Assembly (NCBI GenBank): GCA_946902985.2
Contig: OX336393.1
Coordinates: forward strand, 46,453,131 to 46,517,130
Direction of reading: 5' to 3'
Length of the DNA: 64,000 nt
Origin: Meconema thalassinum
Lineage: Eukaryota; Arthropoda; Insecta; Orthoptera; Tettigoniidae
Position 1 is the first letter of the stretch, and each line of letters begins with the position of its first letter. Under the pieces are notes generated by a model, which saw nothing but the letters and a program-made list of their open reading frames with translations, searched no databases and was not told the DNA's origin. Shown here in pieces: positions 20,291-31,667 of the stretch. The translations under genes were made by a program, and so were the position numbers.

Positions 20291-21810
20291 TAAGGTGCGA
20301 TCAAAAAGTAACGAGCCGGAGGCTGGAATGCACAAACCGGTGACGACATGCGCTAATCGTGGCGTGTGTAACGAGGTGTGGTTCTGACCAGAGCGTGGAA
20401 GGTCACAGCCCGTCGCTAGAGGACACGCGTGCACGTCACGTGACTATACAAAGCGAGCAGCAGCATGCATCAATCGTCCAACGCTGCCAGTCACATTGCA
20501 AACAGTGACATGGAGGCGTCAAACGAAGAACAAAGAGGTGTTGGTCGGTTTCTGACAGCGAAAGGAGAAGGGGGAACGGACATTCATCGCCGAAAGTCAC
20601 AAGTGTACGGCGAACACTGCATGTCCCTTGCAAGGGTCAACGCGTGGCACAAGCGCTTCAGGGAACGACGGGTGTCGTTAGCCGATGATGCCTGGTCTGG
20701 GGCACCCCCCTGCATTACCGATGACAACGTCCAGCTGGTTGATGCTCTCATTACCCAGGACCGCCGAGTGACAGTGAACGCCATAGCCGCCGTGGTCGGA
20801 TTGAGCGTCGGAAGTGTGCACACCATCATGAAGGAACGACTGCACTTGCGCAAAGTGTGTGCCCAATGGGTGCCCCACAATCTTCAACCACACCAGGAAG
20901 CATGTCGAATGGCCCACTGTCTTGGTCATCTGCAGCGCTATGCGAGGGAAGGGAATGGGTTCCCTGGCACGAGTGGTGGCTGCAGATGAGTCATGGTGTC
21001 ATCATTTCGAACCGGAATCCAAACGACAAAGCCTCCAGTGGAAGCATCCAGGATCACCACCACCCAAAAAAGGCAAGGCCATCCACACGAATGCGGGAAA
21101 GGTAATGCTGACGTTATTCTTTGACCAAGATGGCCCCCTTCTGATACACTTCATGCCGCACGGGACAACAGTGAATGCCCAGCGTTACTCGCAAACCTTG
21201 ACCACCCTTCGCCAAGCGATCAAAACAAAATGACCAGGCAATCTCACCAGTGGGGTCATTCTGCTCCACGACAATGCACGACCTCATACGGCCAACACAG
21301 TCGCGGCAGCCCTGCAGAAATTCAAATGGGAGGTTCACGGCCACCCTCCATACAGTCCAGACCTCTCTCCCTGTGATTACGCCATGTTTGGTTCCCTGAA
21401 AAGGGCTCTGCGGGGCCAACGATTCACCCCGGACGTCGATGTCCAGCTGTACTGTGCCCAACTCTAGGAATGGGTATTCCAAGTTTCAGACACCTATATA
21501 TCAAGGGAAAGGCTGTAGCAGCTTTTGAAAGTTCAGATATTTGAATATCGCGCTACATTGCTTCTCGAAGCCTTTCGAAGGAAATTACCGATAGTTGGAT
21601 GGTAAATGACGTAGCGAGTCACCGCAGAGGTGGAGACTATTTATTGATTAAATAGTTAACTATGGAGCAGAGACTTGAGACTGGGATCAGATTACTGGCA
21701 CGGCCAAATGAAAGAGAATGCAATTAGTATCAAGTAAATCGGACCAGGGATTCAAGAGATATGAGGATTTCTAGATATCAGGCGATGACGCGTGACCCTG
21801 ACCGTTTTTG

Positions 21811-21818
21811 TATAAAAG
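21811..21818 (+). promoter_or_regulatory. LTR promoter TATA box (TATAAAAG)
   Basis: A perfect TATAAAAG in the 5' LTR, 358 bases from its start, followed about 30 bases later by TTAGTTAGCTCACTTC, a likely start region for the genomic transcript. The identical motif is at 27932-27939 in the other LTR. Confidence 0.7.
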
Positions 21819-24560
21819 CAAGCTGGAGCAGGCTTAGTTAGCTCACTTCATCACAAGCACTTGGCGAACAAGTTGCGTCTACGCTGAGCCAAGGCACATG
21901 GTTGCCGCCTCTACGAAGAAGTATTTTTCAAATCGTGATAGTCACGAGAAGTGCTGCGCAAACGAGTTGGAACTTAGTAAGTTTCTGGTGAGGAGAATCA
22001 CTGAGGTGATTGTTTTTCTACAGACATTGGTGGAAATATTTATATTTCTTAAAGGACATATGCTAGACTCTGTCTAGAAAATAGTATTTGTCACAGTCCA
22101 ATAGTAAATTAATACTTGGATGTTTAAATCCATTTGAAGTCAGTTTTCATATTTTGTAACTATTTAACCACTTCGATCCGTCAGTACATTGAAGAATAGT
22201 CTATAACGGTGGCGTTCATTAGTCTACGCAAGGGAAACTGCAAGTTGTCTAGCGCATGGCAGATGGTGATATACAAACCATGCCCAGGGAACGATCTTCA
22301 GAACAGCCGTTAACTGCTTAGACTGTCAACGTTTTTCTTGTACTGATGAGATTACAGTGAGTTAGGTTACAACTGACACATTTAAGAAGAGATCGCTTAG
22401 ATCTGACCCTTTTCAAACAAACTGTTATGGCTTTGTTAGAAGCACATATTAAAATGGAACCACAGTCATTTAAAACGTCGAAAGATACTACCACTATGTC
22501 TGACTAGACGATTTGTGGGTCTACAATGGCGGCCGATACAAGGATTATACGTGCTTGTCCGATAGGGCATGTCTACGGATAAATCTGGTATAGATCAGGT
22601 TTACGACACTTCAAGAACATCAAGATATGTAAGCCACATTTGAATTATTTTATGCTTAGCTAATTGGAACAAACTATTTTTTCTGCAGATGACCAACACA
22701 TTTTTTTCGTCGTATTTAAAGCTTGTAATGATTTACGCAAGACTTGTTAGATTTATTCCGAGCATTTTCAGCACTCAGAACAGTTTAGGATCGATGACCG
22801 AGCATTTTGAGCATTTATTTGAATTTTTCATATTTTTGGGAAATCACGGTAATCAGCCGATGTAACTGTAAAAGTTAAATTTATTTTTGTTGAGGAATGG
22901 ATATTTTTTCCATATTCGAAGGTTCGAACATGTGGATTCTCACATAATGAGATGATAATTAAACATATTTGAAATAATAATAATAATAATAATAATCCAC
23001 TAATAATAATAATAATAATTTTCATAATTTTTCTAAATAATTCTTGGATATTATATTTTATAATAATCATATGTATTGAGAAAGAGCCTATGAAGTAGTT
23101 GAAACATTTCTAGTTTGGAACAGGAGATTTTACGAAGGAGAGTGGTTAGCGCAAGCCCGCATTCAACCTACATTTCAGTTCTGGTTGAACAGTTGATATT
23201 TGCTATGAGCAAAGTATATGTTTCATATAACACGGAGAGGCATGAAACGGGAAGCAATTGATATTTGTATCAAATAGGATATTTTGTATTTATATAAAAT
23301 CATGACGTAAATACACTTCGAAAGTGAAATGAAGCTTTTCATAAGTATGGTAAATTCACAGGTTGAACTGAATGGTAAAATAAAATAAACTTGTAAGTTT
23401 ATTAATCTTCCAGTGTTGATAACAAGCAGAGGCTTGATTTATTGTATAAATTTTGGGAAGATAATTTATGTGTGTGGAGTAGTTGTAATGCCATTCCCAG
23501 GTGCGCAGGTTTAAGTCGCAGGAATGAAGGTTTTTTCGAGCATCAATCAAATAGCAGGTTCGATGGCTCAGGTTTATAGTAGGAGTATTGGAGCCACACA
23601 TTTCGTCGTATGAATAACCCGAAGGTTATTTCTTTGAAACCATCAGTTCTTATTTCAACCTTGTTTACGAATTCCATTTAGACTTTGATTTTGCTAGAAC
23701 CCGGATTTGTCATGATAGTAGTTTATTCTTCTTCAGAGGAAGACCTTTGCCGTTGTTGTTGTTGTTATAATATTGTGTCCTTACACAAATAGTAGAATGG
23801 GCCACTGCCAATTTAAAATAATTCTTTAACCACGAATAATTTGAAGGATATTTTCAATCCTAGTGCCATGAACTAAATGAATTCATTATAAAACTACAAT
23901 TCTAATTTCCGCATTCTGTCGAAGAATTGCAAGTTGTGAAAGTTGCTAGAAATGGCCATAAATATAAATATTTTTATAATATTGTTCCCAAGTGGGAAAT
24001 CTAATAGTTGAATGGTTCAACCATTTATTGATCAAGTTAATGATTCAGAAATCATATATTTTGTTTGGAACTTGAAGTTCATAATCGAGTCACTTCTCGA
24101 ATGTTTAATGTCAGTAGAACAATTAATTGTTGTTGTGCTTCGCACAGTTCTTCGATGCTATGCTCAATGGTCAAATACTTTTCAGATGTTGTTAATAGGT
24201 GTTAATAATTTGTGTTGCTTCGATGATGATAATATTTTCAACGATATATTTTGGAAAACTGGAAAACAAATGAAAGTCTAAGAAATTCTATAAACATTTA
24301 TTCTACGAGTGTTAATATCATGTAAATAGTCAAACAGTGATCTACGTTATTTCCAGTATGGACAATTCATTTTGCACTGGAATAAAATGTTAATAATTTT
24401 GGAACACAGTCCACAGGACTAACAATCGGACTTGTGTTTTCAAAAAGATTGTCAGATGTGTTTAGAAGATTCTGTATATTGTGTGTAAATAAGAGTGTGG
24501 ATCGCCACACGTGGATGATGCTGCTTTGAGCATTATTCTTGCAGTCAGAGTTTAACTTTA

Positions 24561-24566
24561 AATAAA
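24561..24566 (+). promoter_or_regulatory. LTR poly(A) signal AATAAA
   Basis: Within CTTTAAATAAACTGAG of the 5' LTR, 225 bases before its end; the equivalent copy in the 3' LTR lies near 30682. Confidence 0.5.
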
Positions 24567-25293
24567 CTGAGATAATTTTACCAGATGTGTTTCACCCAAT
24601 TAAATCTCCTTCTATCCTTATTGTTGCATTGAGCCAAAAAATCAGCAAAGCATTTTTATAAATTTGATGTCGTTTTTGCGATTTGCTTTAACCCATCTGG
24701 CGCTCCGGGATATTTTGATTCTCGTGCTGACTGATTATTGGTAAAATGCATATGTGGTCGTGCGGACTCCGGTCTAAACGGGCACATAAAATAAGATAGA
24801 GAGAGAAATGGCTTCGAACGTGGGTCCCGATTTAGACATGGTCAATCGCATGCCGAGTTGAAATTGTGATATTTTTTATAGAAATATTTTGGGAGTTGAG
24901 AGATGTCTGGTTTGGATGAATAAATTAGTAGGAAACCCAATTAGTGGGGAAAATTAAAAATTTAACTTGGTTAATAATTAGAATGGGTTTGATTATTTTG
25001 ATAATGGCTTAACCATTAGGGCATCAAGTAAATTCAGTAGTAAACGTTCGATGACTGGAGATACACATTATTAGAATCCAGGTGGAGGATATTTGAGAAC
25101 TTGCATATTTTTCTTGTGATATTATGGTAAATGTAATTCGTAAAAGTAGAGACTTTTGTTTTTCCATCGCGTCGATATTAGGACAAATCTCATTTTATTA
25201 TAGTGTTCCAATTAGCTATTCATATTTCTTGTTCTAGTTATAAGCTTGTGTTTGCCACTGTTGTATACCCCTAAGTTTTGAATAATTGAAATT

Positions 25294-27414
25294 ATGGAAG
25301 AAATGATGAGAATGATGAGGAGTTTGGAGGAGAGTTCAAAACAGGCTGGACTGCGTGTAGCAGCCATTATGAAAGAAAATACTGAGGCTTTAGAAAAGAA
25401 ACTTAAAGAAAATTCTGATTCTTTAGAGAATAAACTTAAAGAAAATTTGAATGATAAACTTAAAGAAAATTCTGATTCTTTAGAAGATAAACTTAAAGAA
25501 AATTCTGAGTCTTTAGAAAATAAACTTAAAGAAAGTTTGGAGGATAAACTTAAAGAAAATTCTGATTCTTTAGAAAATAAACTTAAAGAAAATTTGAATG
25601 ATAAACTTAAAGAAAGTTCTGATTCTTTAAAGGGTAATTTGAAAGAAAATTTAAATAGTAAATTTAATTCAATGGAAAGTAAATTTAAAGAGAATTCTGA
25701 AATTTTGAAAATGACACTTGAAAGTAAAATGAATAAGTTATGCGAAAAAACACATGAGCTCGAAACTTCATTAGCTACTAACGCTAGTTTAATGGACGAT
25801 AAATTTCGCGATGCCGATCTTCGATCCCAAAGCTTAGCTGATAGGATAGAACATGGTCTTAGGAAAGTTGGTGAAGACATGGTCAACCTGGAAGTCAGAG
25901 TGAAGAAGGAGAGTAACGAGATGGGAATTCTAGTTGTTCAACGTTTAACGGAACAATTCAAGGAACTTGTCATGGGAGAAATAAGAGAAGGTGTGATCAA
26001 TGAATTGCAAACTGAGATTAAAACCACAGTTGTCAATGAAATTAAAGACACACTCAAGCTGGAGAATCAAGAGGGAATCAAGGAGATTAGGGAATCTTTG
26101 TCATCCCACATTGAAGTAATTGCCAAGGATATTCAAGCAACTCAAAAGGACATATCAGATATGACAGGGTCATTGAGAAGTCATGAGGCTGTTATGAACC
26201 AGATATCCATTGATGTCAAAGACAATTGTAAAGAGACTGAAGCAATCAAGAAGATGGCAGAAGAGAACCAGAAGGAACTTGAGGCTATGAAAACTCAAAT
26301 AAAGGATGAGAAACAGTCTGATCATCTGTTGAAAATGCCGAATGTAAAAGGAAAGGAACAGATACAGATAAATCTAGGAGGAGCTAGAGAGACTGATAGA
26401 CAGGATGAGGTCAGGACAGTATTTCAATCCAACCCCATAACTGTATTTAAGAATATAGAAGACAAGCCTTCTAAATTTTCAGGGCGAGATTCTGTAACAC
26501 CCGTGGAATTTTTGAGAGAAGCAGGTGATTATCTGAAAGATTCTAAGATCCCTAAAGAAAGACAGATCAGGGTAATAGGGAAGTTCTTGGAAGGTCCCGC
26601 ACTTTTGTGGTTTAGAGCATTTAGATCCACTCTAAATACTTTTGAGGAGTTTTCTCGTGGGTTATTGAAGAAGTTTTGGTCCCCTGAAACCCAACAGCAA
26701 GTTAGAGCAGAGTTGTATTCGAAGAGATTCTCGACGTCACAACCTACTCGATACTCTACATACTTTTCTGGACAGCTGTCTAAACTCCAACATTTAGATC
26801 CGCCAATGCCAGATAACGAGTTGATTACTGCTTTGATACGACAATTTCCAGCAGACGTCCAGAGGACTTTGATCGCTGCTGACATCTACAATATGGAACA
26901 GTTTGATGAAGTATTACAGAAGCTGGATCATACAAACGCTCAATTCTTCCATCAGAAGGGAGTAAAGAGTAATAACGCTGTGTATGCTGTTATGGCTGAC
27001 AGTTATTCTCAGACACCTCGAGAGATTCGAGAGGAGCGAGAAGAGAAATCGCCGAGGGAAGAATCCAATACGAGAGGATGGAACCAATACCGTAACAGAT
27101 ACAGTTACAAACCATATGCAAGACCGGATGGTGGTAATCGATACAACACTCGATGGAGAAGACCACGTGATACTCAAGGAAGGTACCAGGAAAGAAGATC
27201 CTATGGTAATAACTACAATAACAGAGGGAATGTAGATACTCGTCAGTCCAACGAAGAATTTAACAAGGAAACGAGGAAAAATTTGGAAGCAAGACACCAA
27301 GATAACTTACAATTTGTGGAGCAGAGGCCCAATGATCCAGGTCCATCGGGAACACAACAATCCCGGGGGAATGGTAAAATTATGGATTTTGAATATTGTG
27401 GAAGTAAACAATAA
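25294..27414 (+). CDS. gag: retrotransposon gag-like protein with long coiled coil
   Basis: 706 residues from ATG, no stop. Residues about 30-122 are an 11-residue repeat (ENSDSLENKLK and shorter ENLNDKLK variants), strongly heptad/hendecad in character; coiled-coil sequence continues to about 370. Residues about 394-550 match the gypsy-type retrotransposon gag domain: FSGRDSVTPVEFL, LEGPALLWFRAF, then ELITALIRQFP. Residues 570-660 are rich in Arg, Tyr, Asn and Gly (YRNRYSYKPYARP) and could bind RNA, since no CCHC knuckle is present. By family knowledge gag builds the particle that packages element RNA. The frame ends shortly after a deletion junction that removed pol. An intact frame in an element lacking pol suggests gag may be kept for mobilisation with help from an autonomous relative. 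Confidence 0.9.
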   Translation: MEEMMRMMRSLEESSKQAGLRVAAIMKENTEALEKKLKENSDSLENKLKENLNDKLKENSDSLEDKLKENSESLENKLKESLEDKLKENSDSLENKLKENLNDKLKESSDSLKGNLKENLNSKFNSMESKFKENSEILKMTLESKMNKLCEKTHELETSLATNASLMDDKFRDADLRSQSLADRIEHGLRKVGEDMVNLEVRVKKESNEMGILVVQRLTEQFKELVMGEIREGVINELQTEIKTTVVNEIKDTLKLENQEGIKEIRESLSSHIEVIAKDIQATQKDISDMTGSLRSHEAVMNQISIDVKDNCKETEAIKKMAEENQKELEAMKTQIKDEKQSDHLLKMPNVKGKEQIQINLGGARETDRQDEVRTVFQSNPITVFKNIEDKPSKFSGRDSVTPVEFLREAGDYLKDSKIPKERQIRVIGKFLEGPALLWFRAFRSTLNTFEEFSRGLLKKFWSPETQQQVRAELYSKRFSTSQPTRYSTYFSGQLSKLQHLDPPMPDNELITALIRQFPADVQRTLIAADIYNMEQFDEVLQKLDHTNAQFFHQKGVKSNNAVYAVMADSYSQTPREIREEREEKSPREESNTRGWNQYRNRYSYKPYARPDGGNRYNTRWRRPRDTQGRYQERRSYGNNYNNRGNVDTRQSNEEFNKETRKNLEARHQDNLQFVEQRPNDPGPSGTQQSRGNGKIMDFEYCGSKQ

Positions 27415-27508
27415 TGGAAGCTATGAAGTAGCTAATACACGAACTGGTAACATCGTGGGAACTTATAATGCTTCGAATTTGAAGATCTATTATTCAAGAA
27501 CCAGATAA
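27395..27508 (+). pseudogene. remnant of gypsy integrase C-terminus
   Basis: In another frame from gag, NNNGSYEVANTRTGNIVG, then NASNLKIYY to a stop at 27508, resembles the end of Ty3/gypsy integrases, where G-x-Y-x-V and a late DLKPYH-like motif are usual. Its position directly after gag and directly before the LTR indicates that the roughly 3-kb pol region was lost by one internal deletion with a junction near 27360-27395. The match is short, so confidence is moderate. Confidence 0.6.
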
Positions 27509-27573
27509 TTTAATGTGTAGATAGGAAAAATAAAAATTTTTCAATTTTTATTTTTTGCTAGGTGTGGGGTGGA

Positions 27574-30500
27574 TGTGCCCAACTCTAGGAATGGGTATTC
27601 CAAGTTTCAGACACCTAGATATCAAGGGAAAGGCTGTAGCAGCTTTTGAAAGTTCAGATATTTGAATATCGCGCTACATTGCTTCTCGAAGCCTTTCGAA
27701 GGAAATTACCGATAGTTGGATGGTAAATGACGTAGCGAGTCACCGCAGAGGTGGAGACTATTTATTGATTAAATAGTTAACTATGGAGCAGAGACTTGAG
27801 ACTGGGATCAGATTACTGGCACGGCCAAATGAAAGAGAATGCAATTAGTATCAAGTAAATCGGACCAGGGATTCAAGAGATATGAGGATTTCTAGATATC
27901 AGGCGATGACGCGTGACCCTGACCGTTTTTGTATAAAAGCAAGCTGGAGCAGGCCTAGTTAGCTCACTTCATCACAAGCACTTGGCGAACAAGTTGCGTC
28001 TACGCTGAGCCAAGGCACATGGTTGCCGCCTCTACGAAGAAGTATTTTTCAAATCGTGATAGTCACGAGAAGTGCTGCGCAAACGAGTTGGAACTTAGTA
28101 AGTTTCTGGTGAGGAGAATCACTGAGGTGATTGTTTTTCTACAGACATTGGTGGAAATATTTATATTTCTTAAAGGACATATGCTAGACTCTGTCTAGAA
28201 AATAGTATTTGTCACAGTCCAATAGTAAATTAATACTTGGATGTTTAAATCCATTTGAAGTCAGTTTTCATATTTTGTAACTATTTAACCACTTCGATCC
28301 GTCAGTACATTGAAGAATAGTCTATAACGGTGGCGTTCATTAGTCTACGCAAGGGAAACTGAAAGTTGTCTAGCGCATGGCAGATGGTGATATACAAACC
28401 ATGCCCAGGGAACGATCTTCAGAACAGCCGTTAACTGCTTAGACTGTCAACGTTTTTCTTGTACTGATGAGATTACAGTGAGTTAGGTTACAACTGACAC
28501 ATTTAAGAAGAGATCGCTTAGATCTGACCCTTTTCAAACAAACTGTTATGGCTTTGTTAGAAGCACATATTAAAATGGAACCACAGTCATTTAAAACGTC
28601 GAAAGATACTACCACTATGTCTGACTAGACGATTTGTGGGTCTACAATGGCGGCCGATACAAGGATTATACGTGCTTGTCCGATAGGGCATGTCTACGGA
28701 TAAATCTGGTATAGACCAGGTTTACGACACTTCAAGAACATCAAGAAATGTAAGCCACATTTGAATTATTTTATGCTTAGCTAATTGGAACAAACTATTT
28801 TTTCTGCAGATGACCAACACATTTTTTTCGTCGTATTTAAAGCTTGTAATGATTTACGCAAGACTTGTTAGATTTATTCTGAGCATTTTCAGCACTCAGA
28901 ACAGTTTAGGATCGATGACCGAGCATTTTGAGCATTTATTTGAATTTTTCATATTTTTGGGAAATCACGGTAATCAGCCGATGTAACTGTAAAAGTTAAA
29001 TTTATTTTTGTTGAGGAATGGATATTTTTTCCATATTCGAAGGTTCGAACATGTGGATTCTCACATAATGAGATGATAATTAAACATATTTGAAATAATA
29101 ATAATAATAATAATAATCCACTAATAATAATAATAATAATTTTCATAATTTTTCTAAATAATTCTTGGATATTATATTTTATAATAATCATATGTATTGA
29201 GAAAGAGCCTATGAAGTAGTTGAAACATTTCTAGTTTGGAACAGGAGATTTTACGAAGGAGAGTGGTTAGCGCAAGCCCGCATTCAACCTACATTTCAGT
29301 TCTGGTTGAACAGTTGATATTTGCTATGAGCAAAGTATATGTTTCATATAACACGGAGAGGCATGAAACGGGAAGCAATTGATATTTGTATCAAATAGGA
29401 TATTTTGTATTTATATAAAATCATGACGTAAATACACTTCGAAAGTGAAATGAAGCTTTTCATAAGTATGGTAAATTCACGGGTTGAACTGAATGGTAAA
29501 ATAAAATAAACTTGTAAGTTTATTAATCTTCCAGTGTTGATAACAAGCAGAGGCTTGATTTATTGTATAAATTTTGGGAAGATAATTTATGTGTGTGGAG
29601 TAGTTGTAATGCCATTCCCAGGTGCGCAGGTTTAAGTCGCAGGAATGAAGGTTTTTTCGAGCATCAATCAAATAGCAGGTTCGATGGCTCAGGTTTATAG
29701 TAGGAGTATTGGAGCCACACATTTCGTCGTATGAATAACCCGAAGGTTATTTCTTTGAAACCATCAGTTCTTATTTCAACCTTGTTTACGAATTCCATTT
29801 AGACTTTGATTTTGCTAGAACCCGGATTTGTCATGATAGTAGTTTATTCTTCTTCAGAGGAAGACCTTTGCCGTTGTTGTTGTTGTTATAATATTGTGTC
29901 CTTACACAAATAGTAGAATGGGCCACTGCCAATTTAAAATAATTCTTTAACCACGAATAATTTGAAGGATATTTTCAATCCTAGTGCCATGAACTAAATG
30001 AATTCATTATAAAACTACAATTCTAATTTCCGCATTCTGTCGAAGAATTGCAAGTTGTGAAAGTTGCTAGAAATGGCCATAAATATAAATATTTTTATAA
30101 TATTGTTCCCAAGTGGGAAATCTAATAGTTGAATGGTTCAACCATTTATTGATCAAGTTAATGATTCAGAAATCATATATTTTGTTTGGAACTTGAAGTT
30201 CATAATCGAGTCACTTCTCGAATGTTTAATGTCAGTAGAACAATTAATTGTTGTTGTGCTTCGCACAGTTCTTCGATGCTATGCTCAATGGTCAAATACT
30301 TTTCAGATGTTGTTAATAGGTGTTAATAATTTGTGTTGCTTCGATGATGATAATATTTTCAACGATATATTTTGGAAAACTGGAAAACAAATGAAAGTCT
30401 AAGAAATTCTATAAACATTTATTCTACGAGTGTTAATATCATGTAAATAGTCAAACAGTGATCTACGTTATTTCCAGTATGGACAATTCATTTTGCACTG

Positions 30501-30907
30501 GAATAAAATGTTAATAATTTTGGAACACAGTCCACAGGACTAACAATCGGACTTGTGTTTTCAAAAAGATTGTCAGATGTGTTTAGAAGATTCTGTATAT
30601 TGTGTGTAAATAAGAGTGTGGATCGCCACACGTGGATGATGCTGCTTTGAGCATTATTCTTGCAGTCAGAGTTTAACTTTAAATAAACTGAGATAATTTT
30701 ACCAGATGTGTTTCACCCAATTAAATCTCCTTCTATCCTTATTGTTGCATTGAGCCAAAAAATCAGCAAAGCATTTTTATAAATTTGATGTCGTTTTTGC
30801 GATTTGCTTTAACCCATCTGGCGCTCCGGGATATTTTGATTCTCGTGCTGACTGATTATTGGTAAAATGCATGTGTGGTCGTGCGGACTCCGGTCTAAAC
30901 GGACACA
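27574..30907 (+). repeat. 3' LTR (3334 bp)
   Basis: Same length and termini as the 5' LTR except that the end reads GGACACA. Differences include 27619, the AGGCCTAG site near 27953 and the ATGTGTGG site near 30872. Nine in 3334 bp is about 0.3%. Confidence 0.95.
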
Positions 30908-31079
30908 GTACGTGCGGAACTGGTTCACATCGCAGCCCAGGGAATTTTATGAGACAGCCATTCACCGCCTCGTGTCACAGTGGGACAAGTGCCTCAACAG
31001 CCAGGGCCAATACTTCTAACATACAGGTACTGGTTTCTGTAATTATGCCTCCGGCTCGTTACTTTTTGAACGCACCTTA

Positions 31080-31667
31080 TAGCATGGTATTGCTAGGGTT
31101 TATGATGCCTCGGGTAGCGCTACCTGCTGATGATCGAATCTGAATTCTATTTTATTCCACAGGTAAGTTACCTGGTGCTTTGCCTCACGGAACGGTTATG
31201 GAAGGACTGCGGAACACAGTTACCATTCACTGAGATAGACATCGATTATGTCTTAATAGCATCTGAGTGTCTTCATGAATAATTCTGTGAGCTCTCGCCA
31301 TTCCTTGTTCAGTTCTCGAGTTATTGTATTACCCCGTAACACAAACGTTCCTCGTCTTTGTGAATTAATACACAGTATAAACCTTTAGACTGGCCATCGT
31401 CAAACACTTAATAAGAGTAATTATAGGCCGGAGGTAGATGACCTCTCTGTTCCGTGCCTTAAGACACCAATGACTAACTAACTAATTATAAGTCGATTGC
31501 AAGAATGGAGACAAGTTTCGGCTTTTGAATGTAGATTTCATCAACCAAAATGTAAACATTAAGGAGAAAATTGGAATCATCATTGCGGCTTTGAAGTGCT
31601 CATCAGTCAACGTTTGTTGGCTAATTTTAGGCATTCGCACCAGTTATAACAATCACAACTCCTTCAT
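31080..31667. other. no gene recognised
   Basis: Flank to the right of the mariner. GGTATTGCTAGGG near 31085 partly mirrors CCCTGGCAATACC near 19717, so the mariner probably sits in an older inverted-repeat element. ACTAACTAACTAATT occurs at 31472. No domain in the frame 31525-31869. Confidence 0.4.

Larger units (their letters stand above)
21453..24786 (+). repeat. 5' LTR (3334 bp)
   Basis: It starts TGTGCCC and ends GGGCACA, a perfect 7-bp inverted pair with canonical TG...CA. TATAAAAG lies at 21811-21818 and an AATAAA at 24561-24566, so most of the LTR would be transcribed R/U5 sequence. It contains an (AAT)n tract at 22975-23020 and no ORF with a recognisable domain. By eye it differs from the 3' LTR at nine positions, with no length change. 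Confidence 0.95.
21453..30907 (+). mobile_element. non-autonomous Ty3/gypsy-type LTR retrotransposon with giant LTRs
   Basis: 9455 bp: 3334-bp LTR, 2787-bp interior, 3334-bp LTR. The target duplication GTAC is at 21449-21452 and 30908-30911. The interior has one long gag-like ORF and a remnant of the integrase C-terminus, with no protease, RT, RNase H or integrase core. A GGTGTGGGGTGGA purine-rich stretch directly before the second LTR is a plausible polypurine tract. No convincing primer-binding site is seen right after LTR 1. It inserted into a mariner transposase. Confidence 0.95.
20465..31019 (+). pseudogene. mariner DD34D transposase, frameshift, stop and insertion
   Basis: The N-terminal half (20465 to about 20960) has mariner helix-turn-helix features (YGEHCMSLARVNAWHKRF; VTVNAIAAVVGLSVGSVHTI). 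After a one-base frameshift near 20960 the frame gives VAADESW (first Asp) and GKVMLTLFFDQDGPL; a TGA at 21231 then interrupts; next come LLHDNARPHTA (second Asp) and PPYSPDLSPCDYAMFG (third Asp, 34 residues later). The LTR element cuts the frame at 21453; the C-terminal 35 or so codons continue from 30908 to a TAA at 31017-31019. All three catalytic Asp are still visible, but three separate lesions make it inactive. Confidence 0.92.
20291..31079 (+). mobile_element. mariner (DD34D), split by a nested LTR retrotransposon
   Basis: The left end AAGGTGCGATCAAAAAGTAA (20292-20311) and right end TTACTTTTTGAACGCACCTT (31059-31078) are inverted, with TA at both edges (20291-20292, 31078-31079). Removing 21453-30911 gives a mariner of about 1.33 kb. 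The transposase reading resumes in register after the insertion, which proves the two halves are one element. Confidence 0.93.

Noticed and set aside
22828..23070. Isoleucine/leucine-rich frames in both LTRs (also 28949-29191)
   Set aside because: Translation of (AAT)n; low complexity.
24012..24281. 89-codon frame in each LTR (also 30133-30402)
   Set aside because: No domain, and identity between LTRs is explained by recent duplication during transposition, not selection.
24809..24830. TGG-initiated stretch after LTR 1 as a tRNA primer-binding site
   Set aside because: It starts 22 bases after the LTR and does not match a tRNA 3' end that I can pair; not reported as a feature.
25212..25886. 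224-codon serine/leucine-rich frame opposite gag
   Set aside because: Antisense shadow of the 33-bp coiled-coil repeat.
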